The notes below the pieces were generated by a model. It did no database searches. It saw only the letters and a list, made by a program, of their open reading frames with translations, and had not been told where the DNA came from. A stretch of DNA of 64,000 nt from JAKALD01 sp963817785 (GTDB lineage Bacteria > Pseudomonadota > Gammaproteobacteria > Burkholderiales > SG8-39): contig CAWFPL010000003.1 in the NCBI GenBank assembly GCA_963817785.1, positions 620,001-684,000 on the forward strand, in the 5' to 3' direction. Of the stretch, positions 1 to 7,582 are shown piece by piece (position 1 is the stretch's first letter; each line of letters opens with the position of its first letter). The translations under genes were made by a program, and so were the position numbers.

Positions 1-1
1 G

Positions 2-298
2 GGCGAGCTTGCACGGGTCGTGTACGTGGACCACTATGGAAATGCCGTGACCGGCCTGCGCGCCGCCGCCATGCCGCCGGAGGCGAGCCTGCGCGCAGGC
101 TCGCGGCTGCTGCCTCACGCGCGCACATTTGGCGAGGTGCGGCCGGGCGAGCCCTTCTGGTATGAAAACAGCCTGGGGCTGGTGGAGATCGCCGCCAATC
201 GCGCGAGCGCCGCGCGCCTGCTCCGGCTGCGCGTGGGCAGTCCGGTCGCCGTACTCCGGGACCGAGCTAAAGCACGAGGATCGCGCGGTAATCGTTGA
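2..298 (+). CDS. C-terminal part of a SAM hydrolase (DUF62 / chlorinase-fluorinase family), 5' truncated
   Basis: The frame is open from the window edge, so the start lies upstream and only 98 codons are visible. They open with V-D-x-Y-G-N-A-V-T-G, the entry into the C-terminal beta-barrel domain of S-adenosyl-L-methionine hydroxide adenosyltransferases, followed by W-Y-E-N-S-x-G-x-x-E-I-A-x-N and a terminal G-S-P-V. Family members hydrolyse SAM to adenosine and methionine and are about 250-280 residues, so roughly two thirds is missing. The stop codon lies 32 bp inside the 3' end of the convergent glycerate kinase gene. Family assignment is good; activity is inferred. Confidence 0.8.
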   Translation, partial: GELARVVYVDHYGNAVTGLRAAAMPPEASLRAGSRLLPHARTFGEVRPGEPFWYENSLGLVEIAANRASAARLLRLRVGSPVAVLRDRAKARGSRGNR

Positions 299-1535
299 CG
301 TTGGTGCGCGTCGGGCCGGTGACGACGAGATCGCCGAGCGCGGCAAAGAATCGGTAGCTGTCGTTGGCCGCCAGAAGCTGCTTCGCCTCGAGGCCCCGAG
401 CGCGCGCCCGCGCCAGCGTGTCCGGCGCCAGCAGTGCGCCGGCGTTGTCCTCCGACCCGTCGATGCCGTCGGTATCCGCCGCGATGGCATGCACGTCGGC
501 GAGGCCGTCGAGCTCGAGCGCCAGGGCGAGCAGGAATTCCGCGCAGCGCCCGCCGTGCCCGTTCGGTGAGCGCACGGTCACGGTGCACTCGCCGCCGGAG
601 ATCAACGCCACCGGGGGCGTGAACGGTCGGCGATAGCGCCGAATCTCGCGCACCTGCGCCGCCATGACCTTCGCAACTTCGCGCGCCTCGCCGGTGATCG
701 AATCACCGAGGATCACAGGCTCGACGCCGGCACGGCGAAATGCCTCCGCACCTGCCTCGAGCGCGCGGTGTGCGGTGGCGACCACGCGGTTCTCGACGCG
801 CGTGAACACGGGGTCGCCCGGCTTGGGGGTCTCCGGCAGCTCGCCGCGCGCGCCCGCTTCGAGCCGCGACCGCACCGCGGCCGGCGGCGCGAGCCCATAG
901 CTGGCCAGAACGTCGAGCGCGTCGCGGTAGGTCGTGGGATCGGGTGCGCAAGGGCCCGAGGCGATGTGCGTCGGGTCGTCGCCGGTCACGTCCGAAATGA
1001 TGAGCGCGAGCGTCGGCGCGCGGCACGCGGCCGCCAGCCGGCCTCCCTGGATCGCCGAGAGATGCTTGCGCACGGTATTGATTTCCTGGATCGCTGCTCC
1101 GCAGTTCAGCAGCTGGGCGGTCACGGCCTTCAGGTCCGCGATCGCGAGGCCCTCGGCCGGAAGGTTGAGCAGCGCCGAGCCGCCGCCCGAGAGCAGCGCG
1201 AGCAGCAGGTCGTCCGGACCGAGCGCCCGCACGCGTTGCAGGACCTCGCGCGCGGCCGTCTCACCGGCCGCATCCGGAATCGGATGCGCGGCCTCGACGA
1301 CGCGGATGCGGCTCGAAGGCAGCCCGTGCGCGTAGCGCGTGATGGCGAGGCCCTCGAGCGGGGCATCCTTCGGCCAGCCCCGCTCCACCGCCGAGGCCAT
1401 CGCTGCCGCCGCTTTGCCCGCGCCGACCACGAGCGTGCGTCCGCGCGGAGGAGCCGGGAGCTGCGCGGCCAGGATCGTGAGCGGGTCGGCCGCAGCGACC
1501 GCGGCGCGGAAGCTGTTCTGCAGGAGTTCGCGCAT
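267..1535 (-). CDS. glycerate 2-kinase, type-2 / MOFRL family (GckA/TtuD-like)
   Basis: The 422-residue protein has the usual family length. It shows an N-terminal V-G-A-G-K-A-A-A block near residue 36, L-L-S-G-G-G-S-A-L near 115, S-D-V-T-G-D-D-P near 180, L-I-S-G-G-E-C near 308 and the C-terminal A-D-T-D-G-I-D-G signature of the MOFRL domain near 353. Enzymes of this family phosphorylate D-glycerate to 2-phosphoglycerate; older annotations call them hydroxypyruvate reductase TtuD. It is the last gene of the minus-strand run that begins with a TRAP transporter, 54 bp after a transglutaminase-like gene, and feeds C3 acids into glycolysis in known cases. Membership in that operon is inferred from strand and spacing. 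Confidence 0.9.
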   Translation of the reverse strand: MRELLQNSFRAAVAAADPLTILAAQLPAPPRGRTLVVGAGKAAAAMASAVERGWPKDAPLEGLAITRYAHGLPSSRIRVVEAAHPIPDAAGETAAREVLQRVRALGPDDLLLALLSGGGSALLNLPAEGLAIADLKAVTAQLLNCGAAIQEINTVRKHLSAIQGGRLAAACRAPTLALIISDVTGDDPTHIASGPCAPDPTTYRDALDVLASYGLAPPAAVRSRLEAGARGELPETPKPGDPVFTRVENRVVATAHRALEAGAEAFRRAGVEPVILGDSITGEAREVAKVMAAQVREIRRYRRPFTPPVALISGGECTVTVRSPNGHGGRCAEFLLALALELDGLADVHAIAADTDGIDGSEDNAGALLAPDTLARARARGLEAKQLLAANDSYRFFAALGDLVVTGPTRTNVNDYRAILVL

Positions 1536-1589
1536 GGCGCGCAGTGTACCGGCCGTGCAGCCGCGGCGCTCCGCAAGCGGCGTCGCGCC

Positions 1590-2237
1590 TTAGCCGAAGC
1601 TTTCCTTCGCGGCGTCGCGGCCGAGGGCGTACAGCTTGGGATAGAAGCTGCGGAAAGCGGCCTGGATCTCGGCGGCGGGCACGTCGGCGTAGCGGCCGCG
1701 GTCGCGCAGGTACTCCATGTGCCGCCGGTTGTCCTCGTCGTACGCATGGAAGATCGAGTCGTGCCGGCCGTCGAACTCGAGAGGCTTGACGCGGAATTTC
1801 TGGCACAGGGCGAGGTTGAAGGCGGGGGTCGCCTTGACCCAGGCGCCCTCCAGGTAGAGCTCGGTGTAGCCGTGGTAGATGAACAGATCGCTGCCGATAT
1901 GCTCGAGTAGCCGCGGCGTGGACAGGTGGTTCTTCACGTCCGCGAAGCCGATGCGCGCCGGGATGTCGGCGACCCGCGCGCACGCAGTGAGCAGGGCCGC
2001 CTTGCCGACGCAGAAGCCCTCGCCGGCCGCGAGGCAGCTCGAGGCGCGGTACGCGGATTCATCGGTGAAATCGAGGAACGGGTTGTAGCGGATGAGGTCG
2101 CGCACCGCGTAATACAGCGACACCGCGCGCTCGACGGGGTCCGTGCCCGCAACGTGCTCGCGCGCAAACGCTGCGACCGCCGGATGGTCGCTGTCGATGA
2201 ACCTGCCTGGAAGCAGGTACTCTGGCGAGGCTTGCAT
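1590..2237 (-). CDS. transglutaminase-like (cysteine protease fold) protein
   Basis: The 215-residue protein has the transglutaminase core. A Cys (C76) sits in G-E-G-F-C-V-G-K-A at a helix start, and a His (H122) in I-Y-H-G-Y-T-E-L-Y-L. The third catalytic position, usually an Asp before a Pro in the next strand, reads K-A-T-P-A-F-N here, so the Asp appears replaced by Thr (T137). It has no signal peptide and is probably cytoplasmic. Its ATG overlaps the TGA of the upstream alpha/beta hydrolase (ATGA), so the two are translationally coupled. Such proteins can be proteases or amidases; the substrate is unknown. Its presence in a TRAP/gentisate operon is unexplained. Confidence 0.85.
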   Translation of the reverse strand: MQASPEYLLPGRFIDSDHPAVAAFAREHVAGTDPVERAVSLYYAVRDLIRYNPFLDFTDESAYRASSCLAAGEGFCVGKAALLTACARVADIPARIGFADVKNHLSTPRLLEHIGSDLFIYHGYTELYLEGAWVKATPAFNLALCQKFRVKPLEFDGRHDSIFHAYDEDNRRHMEYLRDRGRYADVPAAEIQAAFRSFYPKLYALGRDAAKESFG

Positions 2238-3085
2238 CAGCGATCGAGCTTCATCAGCTTGCGTGCTCCCGCGAACAACCTGCTGGCCGGATTGCCGAGC
2301 TCCTCGCCCACAGTGAGATGGTTGAATCCCGGCATCGCGATGTCCTCGCCGGCCGCGGAGCGCCAGCGCTCGCGCTGCAGCTGGGTCTGGCGCTTGAATT
2401 CAGAGCTCTCCAGCCCGCCGACGCAGGTGTACAGCGGGGCACGCGTCGCCGGGGGGAGGAAGGCGGGGGAGACCTTCAGTGCGCTCGCTTCGTCGAGCCG
2501 CACGTCGGCGCTCAGGAAATCGACCTGCATCATCGGCCGCAGGTCGTACAGGCCGCTCACCGCAAGCGCGCCCTTGAACAGATCCTTCGGCAGGCGCTGG
2601 TCGTACACCGGCCACTGCGCCGCCATCATCATCGCGGTCAGGTGGCCCCCGGCGGAATGCCCGCTGACGTAGAGCCGGTCCTGGTCCATGCCGTAGTCTT
2701 CGCAGTGCAGCCACAGCCAAGCCGAAGCCCGCAGCATCTGCTTGACGATCTCCTCGACCGTCACCTTCGGGCACAGGTCGTAGTTCACCATCACCAGCGA
2801 CACTCCGGCGTCGACCCAGGCGGGCGCGAGGAACGAGAAATCGGACTTGTCGAGCGAGCGCCAGTAGCCGCCGTGAATGAACAGCAGCGCCGTGCCGTCA
2901 CCCTTGCGCGCAGGGAAGATGTCGAGCGTCTCGCCGGGCGAGGGGCCGTAGACGCGGTCGAGGTAGCACACCATCGAGGCGCGCGTGCGCGCCGAGCGCT
3001 CCGCCCAGCGCGCGAAGATCTGGGGATGCTCGGGGATCGCCGCGCGCGCGTTGTACTCGCGGCTGTAGAAGGCCTGGTCGCTCAT
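2237..3085 (-). CDS. alpha/beta hydrolase, arylformamidase-like esterase
   Basis: This 282-residue hydrolase carries the oxyanion motif H-G-G-Y-W at residues 71-75, the nucleophile elbow G-H-S-A-G with Ser 144, and a C-terminal His (H256) in F-N-H-L-T. H-G-G-Y-W plus this length is typical of the kynurenine formamidase (AFMID) branch of alpha/beta hydrolases, which hydrolyse N-formyl aryl amines or related esters and amides. No signal peptide is present. The ATG at 3085 was chosen because it sits 11 bp after the preceding cupin gene, and the stop overlaps the next start. A ring-cleavage hydrolase role is possible from context but not shown. Confidence 0.85.
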   Translation of the reverse strand: MSDQAFYSREYNARAAIPEHPQIFARWAERSARTRASMVCYLDRVYGPSPGETLDIFPARKGDGTALLFIHGGYWRSLDKSDFSFLAPAWVDAGVSLVMVNYDLCPKVTVEEIVKQMLRASAWLWLHCEDYGMDQDRLYVSGHSAGGHLTAMMMAAQWPVYDQRLPKDLFKGALAVSGLYDLRPMMQVDFLSADVRLDEASALKVSPAFLPPATRAPLYTCVGGLESSEFKRQTQLQRERWRSAAGEDIAMPGFNHLTVGEELGNPASRLFAGARKLMKLDR

Positions 3086-3096
3086 CGCCGCGCCCG

Positions 3097-4143
3097 CTAG
3101 CTGCGCTTCTCGCGCCACAGCCCGAGCGCGACCTGCGCCGGGCGGTCGGAGTACGAAAACAGCACGCACTCGCTCTGCGCCTCGAAGCTCGCCGCGTGCC
3201 AGCTCGGCACGACGAAGGTGTCGCGCGGCGCGAAGGCGAAGCTTTGCACGCCGATCGTCACCTTGCCGGTGCCCTCGACCACAGAGTACACGGTGGCGTC
3301 GGTCGAGCGGTAGGGCTGCGACGCAAAGCCCTTGGGCAGCAGCTGGACGAAGCTGCCGATCGTCGGCATGGCGAAGGCGCCGGTGAGCGGATTGATGAAG
3401 CGCATCTTCCAGCCGTGGCAGGCGTCCGGATCCTCGTTGCGCGAGAGCGTGTCCAGCGTCTCGCGGCTGCGACTGTACGGATAGCTGAAGATCGGCGAGG
3501 TCTTGGCGAACGGCGCCACCGGCTCCAGCGGTGCGAGGTTGTGGCCGTAGCGGTTGTACGAGTCGCCCTCGGGCTTGGCGACCGGCTGCACCTCCTCGGG
3601 GTAGGTCTCCATGAATCCGGCGTCGAACAGCTGCACGATCTGGATATCGAGCCCGTCCATCCACACCACGGGCTCGCTGCCCGGATTGCCGTGATCGTGC
3701 CAGGTCCACGGCGGCGTGATGATGAAATCGCCGGGGTGCATGGTCGTGCGCTCGCCGTCCACCGCGGTATAGGCGCCGGCGCCCTCGACGATGAAGCGCA
3801 GTGCCGACTGGGTGTGGCGGTGGCTCGGCGCGATCTCGCCGGGCAGGATCAGCTGCAACCCGCAGTACAGGCTGCGCGTGATGCACGACTGGCCGCGCAT
3901 GCCCGGATTCTCGAGGATCAGCACGCGCCGCACCGCCTCGCGGGCGCTGATCACCTTGCCCGCCTCCATCACGTACGGCCGGACCTGGTCATACTTCCAC
4001 AGCGCCGGCACGCAGGGCGTGCTGGGTTGCGGCGGCACCAGGTTGTGCAGCACTTCCCACAGCGGGGTCAGGTTGTCGCGGTCCATGCGCCGGTACAGCT
4101 CGGCACGGGCATTCTGGACAGCGGGTTGGGCAGAGATCTGCAT
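3097..4143 (-). CDS. cupin ring-cleavage dioxygenase, gentisate 1,2-dioxygenase-like
   Basis: The 348-residue bicupin has an iron-binding H-R-H at residues 108-110 in P-S-H-R-H-T-Q-S-A-L-R-F, followed by H-P-G-D-F and W-T-W-H-D-H-G near 147-152, as in gentisate 1,2-dioxygenases and their relatives (salicylate, 1-hydroxy-2-naphthoate and 5-nitrosalicylate dioxygenases). A second cupin lies near residues 260-330. The known reaction opens gentisate to maleylpyruvate with Fe(II). The start was set at the ATG preceded by GAGGAGG. It lies 152 bp downstream of the TRAP dctM gene and upstream of the hydrolase. Gentisate is the most likely substrate because a 3-hydroxybenzoate 6-hydroxylase is also in the window. 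Confidence 0.87.
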   Translation of the reverse strand: MQISAQPAVQNARAELYRRMDRDNLTPLWEVLHNLVPPQPSTPCVPALWKYDQVRPYVMEAGKVISAREAVRRVLILENPGMRGQSCITRSLYCGLQLILPGEIAPSHRHTQSALRFIVEGAGAYTAVDGERTTMHPGDFIITPPWTWHDHGNPGSEPVVWMDGLDIQIVQLFDAGFMETYPEEVQPVAKPEGDSYNRYGHNLAPLEPVAPFAKTSPIFSYPYSRSRETLDTLSRNEDPDACHGWKMRFINPLTGAFAMPTIGSFVQLLPKGFASQPYRSTDATVYSVVEGTGKVTIGVQSFAFAPRDTFVVPSWHAASFEAQSECVLFSYSDRPAQVALGLWREKRS

Positions 4144-4295
4144 GCAGGCCTCCTCGACGAGGATGCGGGGCGAGAGCGGTGATCGGGTAGGCATTCTAAC
4201 AAAGCACCCCGCGGCGTTTGCGCCGTTTTCGCAGCCGAAGCGGGGTGCGCCCGGCAGAGGCGTCGGGCTGCCGCGGGGGAGCGGCAGCGGTTCGC

Positions 4296-5603
4296 TCAGC
4301 CCATGCGGCTCGGCAGGTAGGTGGCGATGATCGGGAAGCTGATCAGGATGGTGAGGCGCAGCAGATCGGTGATGACGAACGGTATAACGCCCTTGAAGAT
4401 CGTGGTGAAGCTCACGTTCTTCACCACGCTCTTGATCACGAAGACGTTCATGCCGACGGGCGGGTGGATCAGCCCCAGCTCGACGGTCATGACGATGATC
4501 ACGCCGAACCAGATCGGATTGAAGCCGAGCGACGTGATCACCGGGAAGATGATCGGCACGGTCAGGATGATCATGGCCATGGCATCCATGAGGCATCCGA
4601 GCACGATGTACATCAGCATGATCAGGGTCAGAACCCAGTAACGGCCCAGGCCGAGGCTGGTCAGGAATTCGGTCAACTTCTGGGGCGTCTGCGTGATGGT
4701 GAGGAAGTAGCCGAACAGCAGCGCGCCGATGAGGACGGTAAACACCGCTGCCGCGGTGCGCGTCGCCTGGAGGAGCGCCTCGCGGATGTCGCGCCGCGAC
4801 AGGCGCCGGCGCAGCACGCCCAGGATGAATGCGCCGCCGGCCCCCACGCCGCCCGCCTCGGTCGGCGTGAACAGGCCGCCATAGAGTCCGCCGATCACGA
4901 AGGCGAACAGCAGGAGGGGCGCCCAGACGTCGCGCAGCGCCTTGCGCCGCTCGACCCAGGAGCTGGCCACACCGGCCGGCAGCATCCCCGGCCGGACCAG
5001 GACGATGACCGCGATCGTGGTCACGTACATCGACATGGCGAGGATGCCCGGAATGATGCCCGCGACGAACAGCTTGCCGATGTCCTGCTGGGTGATGATG
5101 CCGTACACGGCCAGCACCGTTGACGGCGGCAGCATGGCGCCGAGCGTGCCGCCGGCCGCGATGACGCCGGTCGAGAAGGCCTGCGGATAGCCGTAACGGC
5201 GCATCTCGGGATAGGCCACGGTCGAAAACGTGGCCGCGGTCGCCACCGACGAGCCGCAGATCGCGGCGAAGCCGCCGCAGGCCACAATGGTGGCGATCCC
5301 CAACCCCCCCTTAAGGTGTCCGACCAGAGTGTTCGCCGCCCGGAACAGCTCGCGGCTGACGCCCGATATCGAGACCAGTGCCCCCATGAGCAGGAACATC
5401 GGGATGACGCCGAAGGTGTAATCGGTCACGGTACGCATCGAGGTCAGCGCCACGAGCTTGAGCGCCGGTTCCGCTCCGGTCAGGTAGCCGTACCCGGTCA
5501 CGCCGACCAGGCCCATCGCCATGCCCACCGGCACGCGCAACAGCATGAGCGCGAACAGGACGACGAAGCCAGTAATCGCGACGGCGTTGGTACTCAGCAC
5601 CAT
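4296..5603 (-). CDS. TRAP transporter large permease (DctM), system 1
   Basis: The 435-residue protein has about twelve hydrophobic segments and the DctM hallmarks: G-S-S-V-A-T-A-A-T in the middle of the N-terminal half, P-P-S-T-V-L-A-V-Y-G-I-I-T-Q, F-T-P-T-E-A-G-G-V-G, and the C-terminal H-P-P-V-G-M-N. It is the sodium-coupled transmembrane subunit of a tripartite ATP-independent periplasmic transporter in the inner membrane. It follows the small permease by 4 bp, with its GGAGG ribosome site inside the end of that gene. The neighbouring gentisate dioxygenase suggests an aromatic acid as cargo, which is inference. Confidence 0.93.
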   Translation of the reverse strand: MVLSTNAVAITGFVVLFALMLLRVPVGMAMGLVGVTGYGYLTGAEPALKLVALTSMRTVTDYTFGVIPMFLLMGALVSISGVSRELFRAANTLVGHLKGGLGIATIVACGGFAAICGSSVATAATFSTVAYPEMRRYGYPQAFSTGVIAAGGTLGAMLPPSTVLAVYGIITQQDIGKLFVAGIIPGILAMSMYVTTIAVIVLVRPGMLPAGVASSWVERRKALRDVWAPLLLFAFVIGGLYGGLFTPTEAGGVGAGGAFILGVLRRRLSRRDIREALLQATRTAAAVFTVLIGALLFGYFLTITQTPQKLTEFLTSLGLGRYWVLTLIMLMYIVLGCLMDAMAMIILTVPIIFPVITSLGFNPIWFGVIIVMTVELGLIHPPVGMNVFVIKSVVKNVSFTTIFKGVIPFVITDLLRLTILISFPIIATYLPSRMG

Positions 5604-5607
5604 GGAA

Positions 5608-6120
5608 TCATTCCTCCCCCTTGGTCTCGTGTTTGCTGCCGACCAGCTCCGGGCGGAAGATCAGCTGGTAGGTGCGGATCGCGATCAGGACCACCGCCGA
5701 GACGTCGCCTGCCCAGGCGACCGCGAAGAACGGCCAGATGGGCAGATTGAGGTCGTAGGTCACCAGGTTTTCGGCGTACGTCGATCGCACCTTGTTGAAC
5801 AGGGTCGCCGTGTGAACCGTCACCACGAACAGCAGGACCAGGGTGGCGAAAATGTCGATGGCGCGGCGCATCCGCGGGCCGCAGGCTCCCCAGACGAGAT
5901 CGACCGTGATGTGCGTGCCACGGTAGCTCGTCGCCGCAATGCCCCAGAAGATGAGGATGCCCAGGAGAAGCCGGCCGAAATCGTAGCCGTCGGGGATCTG
6001 CACGGCGAAGAAGTAGCGCAGTAGGACCGAGATGAAAATGTCCGCGGCCACGATGCCCACGAAAAGCGCGGCCAGCAACTCGATCGAGTTGATGACGCTG
6101 TCCATGAAACTGCGCTTCAA
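5608..6120 (-). CDS. TRAP transporter small permease (DctQ), system 1
   Basis: About 170 residues with four hydrophobic segments and the family pattern I-E-L-L-A-A-L near the N-terminus, V-L-L-R-Y-F-F at the end of helix 1 and S-Y-R-G-T-H-I-T-V-D between helices 2 and 3. DctQ proteins pair with DctM and scaffold the transporter. The start is uncertain. The TTG at 6120 has GGAGGA just upstream and is used here; an ATG at 6105 would start right at the first helix, and a TTG at 6162 would give 184 residues. It lies between dctP and dctM in a single operon. Confidence 0.88.
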   Translation of the reverse strand: MKRSFMDSVINSIELLAALFVGIVAADIFISVLLRYFFAVQIPDGYDFGRLLLGILIFWGIAATSYRGTHITVDLVWGACGPRMRRAIDIFATLVLLFVVTVHTATLFNKVRSTYAENLVTYDLNLPIWPFFAVAWAGDVSAVVLIAIRTYQLIFRPELVGSKHETKGEE

Positions 6121-6415
6121 CTTGTCCTCCGCGAACCCATCTCTGGCGTTGACGCAGACCAACAGGCCTCAGGCGCCGTAGGCGGCACGAGCAAGGCCGC
6201 CGCTGCGTGGCGCGAGCAACGCCCTCTCGATTCGGGCGCCGCGGCGCTGCCGCGCAAATGCCGCTCAGATCACCTGCATTCGACCTCGAGACGCGCGGTA
6301 CCAGGCCGAGCGAGCGCTCGGCGCCAGGCCGCCGGCATGCGGGCGACAAGCGCGCGAATCTCGCCGCGCTCGTCGCCAGTCATCGCCGCCCCTAGGTTCG
6401 TAGCCCGACTGCGGC
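6121..6415 (-). other. 295-bp spacer between dctP and dctQ of TRAP system 1, with a possible 37-codon reading frame
   Basis: No recognisable gene is present. On the minus strand a short frame runs from an ATG at 6383 to a stop at 6270 (37 residues, Arg/Ala-rich), preceded by AGGGGCG. It shows no domain. The gap is unusually wide for a TRAP operon, where dctP and dctQ are normally within a few dozen bases, so it may hold a processing site, an attenuator or a small protein. I see no clear terminator hairpin in it. Confidence 0.3.
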
Positions 6416-7435
6416 TCAGTAGGCGGCCTTGTACTTGACGAGCTCTTTCTTCAGCGATCCGAGCACTTGGTTGGGGTTGTAGCCCGCCTTGCGCACGTCG
6501 TTCGCCCATTCCTTCTCCACCGGCGCGACGGCCTTGCGCCAGGCGGCGAGCTGGCTGGGCGTGAGCTTGTACACGTCGTGTCCCGGCTCGGCGGCAATCT
6601 TGGCGATGCCGGCGTGCTCCCAGTTCGCCCACGGGGTCGCCACCTTCTCCGCCCACGCGGTAGTGCAGTGATCGTCGATCACCTTCTTCTGCGACGGAGA
6701 CATGGCTGCGTACTTCGCCTTGTTCATGACCCAGACGAAGGGGGTGGTGTAGAGCTTCACGTCCATGTGGTACTTGACCACCTTGTCGATGCCGAACAGC
6801 ACGATCGAGTTCCACGGAAAGGTGATGGCATCGGCGACGCCGCGCTCCAGGATTTCGCGTGCCTCCGGGGCGGAGGACTGCACGTTCGTGCCGCCGAGCA
6901 GCGTGACCATCTGCCCGATCGTGCCGGTCGCGGGACGGACCTTCATGCCCTTGAGGTCGCTAGGCAGGACGATCTTCTTGCGCGAATGGAACGTGCCCGG
7001 ATCGTGCGCGAAGGCGAAGCAGAAGTGCACGTCGTGCATTTCCTTGGCCGCGTAAGGACGGTACCAGGCGTCGAGCGCCGCCGAGCCGCCCGTCGCGTTG
7101 GAGAACAGGAACGGGAGCGAGCCCGCGGCGATCACCGGAAAGCGGCCCGGCGTGTATCCGGGACTGACGTAGGCGAAGTCGGCGATGCCGTCGCGCGCCA
7201 TGTCGTAGTGATCGAACGCCTTGCCGAGCTGCTCCGAGGTGAACAGTGTCGAGCTGATGGTGCCGTTCGAATCCTTCTTGACGTCGTCGGCCCAGGCCTG
7301 CAGCGACGGGTTGAGCGGGTGCTTCGGCGGCACCCAGCTCGACAGCTTGAGATCGAAGTGCTTGTCCTGCGCGAAAGCGCCCCCTGCGACGAGCATCAGT
7401 GCCGCAGTGCATGCAGCCAACCAGCGTGTTTTCAT
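6416..7435 (-). CDS. TRAP transporter solute-binding protein (DctP), system 1
   Basis: The 339-residue periplasmic protein starts with a Sec signal (M-K-T-R-W-L-A-A-C, hydrophobic core, cleavage after G-A-F-A). The mature part begins with the beta-strand pattern L-K-L-S-S-W-V-P-P-K-H-P. A later V-R-P-A-T-G-T block includes the conserved Arg that pairs with the carboxylate of ligands in DctP proteins, and F-P-W-N-S follows near residue 210. The start was fixed at the ATG preceded by GAGGAGGGGAGAA; an upstream GTG in the same frame lies inside that ribosome site. The gene heads the operon containing dctQ, dctM, the cupin dioxygenase, hydrolase, transglutaminase and glycerate kinase. Confidence 0.93.
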   Translation of the reverse strand: MKTRWLAACTAALMLVAGGAFAQDKHFDLKLSSWVPPKHPLNPSLQAWADDVKKDSNGTISSTLFTSEQLGKAFDHYDMARDGIADFAYVSPGYTPGRFPVIAAGSLPFLFSNATGGSAALDAWYRPYAAKEMHDVHFCFAFAHDPGTFHSRKKIVLPSDLKGMKVRPATGTIGQMVTLLGGTNVQSSAPEAREILERGVADAITFPWNSIVLFGIDKVVKYHMDVKLYTTPFVWVMNKAKYAAMSPSQKKVIDDHCTTAWAEKVATPWANWEHAGIAKIAAEPGHDVYKLTPSQLAAWRKAVAPVEKEWANDVRKAGYNPNQVLGSLKKELVKYKAAY

Positions 7436-7462
7436 TTCTCCCCTCCTCACGGTTAGTTCGAA

Positions 7463-7480
7463 TCCGATCTTGCGATCGGA
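7463..7480. promoter_or_regulatory. perfect 7-bp dyad in the leader of TRAP system 1
   Basis: The sequence TCCGATC-TTGC-GATCGGA is a perfect inverted repeat with a 4-base centre. It lies 28 bp upstream of the dctP start and just downstream of the transcription start predicted from the -10/-35 pair at 7499-7527. That position fits a repressor operator, or a small hairpin in the mRNA leader. No regulator gene is adjacent, so its binder is unknown. Confidence 0.45.
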
Positions 7481-7498
7481 ACCTCGCAGTGCGTGCGC

Positions 7499-7527
7499 AT
7501 CATACGGAGTGCATGAAGCGCAGGCAA
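7499..7527 (-). promoter_or_regulatory. sigma70-type promoter for the TRAP 1 / gentisate operon
   Basis: Reading the minus strand, TTGCCT (7527-7522, 4 of 6 consensus) and TATGAT (7504-7499, 5 of 6) are separated by exactly 17 bp. The predicted start near 7492 gives a leader of about 57 nt ahead of the dctP ATG, which has a strong ribosome site. The hexamers are seen directly; promoter activity is inferred. Confidence 0.5.
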
Positions 7528-7582
7528 CGACGGAGCCTGTATTGAGAGCCTCTCTTGTTCGCGATTCGGCACGCCGGGAATC

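Noticed and set aside
2237..3886. Long minus-strand frame suggesting a fusion between the cupin region and the alpha/beta hydrolase
   Set aside because: The N-terminal half is a wrong-frame reading of the dioxygenase gene. The real hydrolase starts at 3085, 11 bp after the dioxygenase stop.
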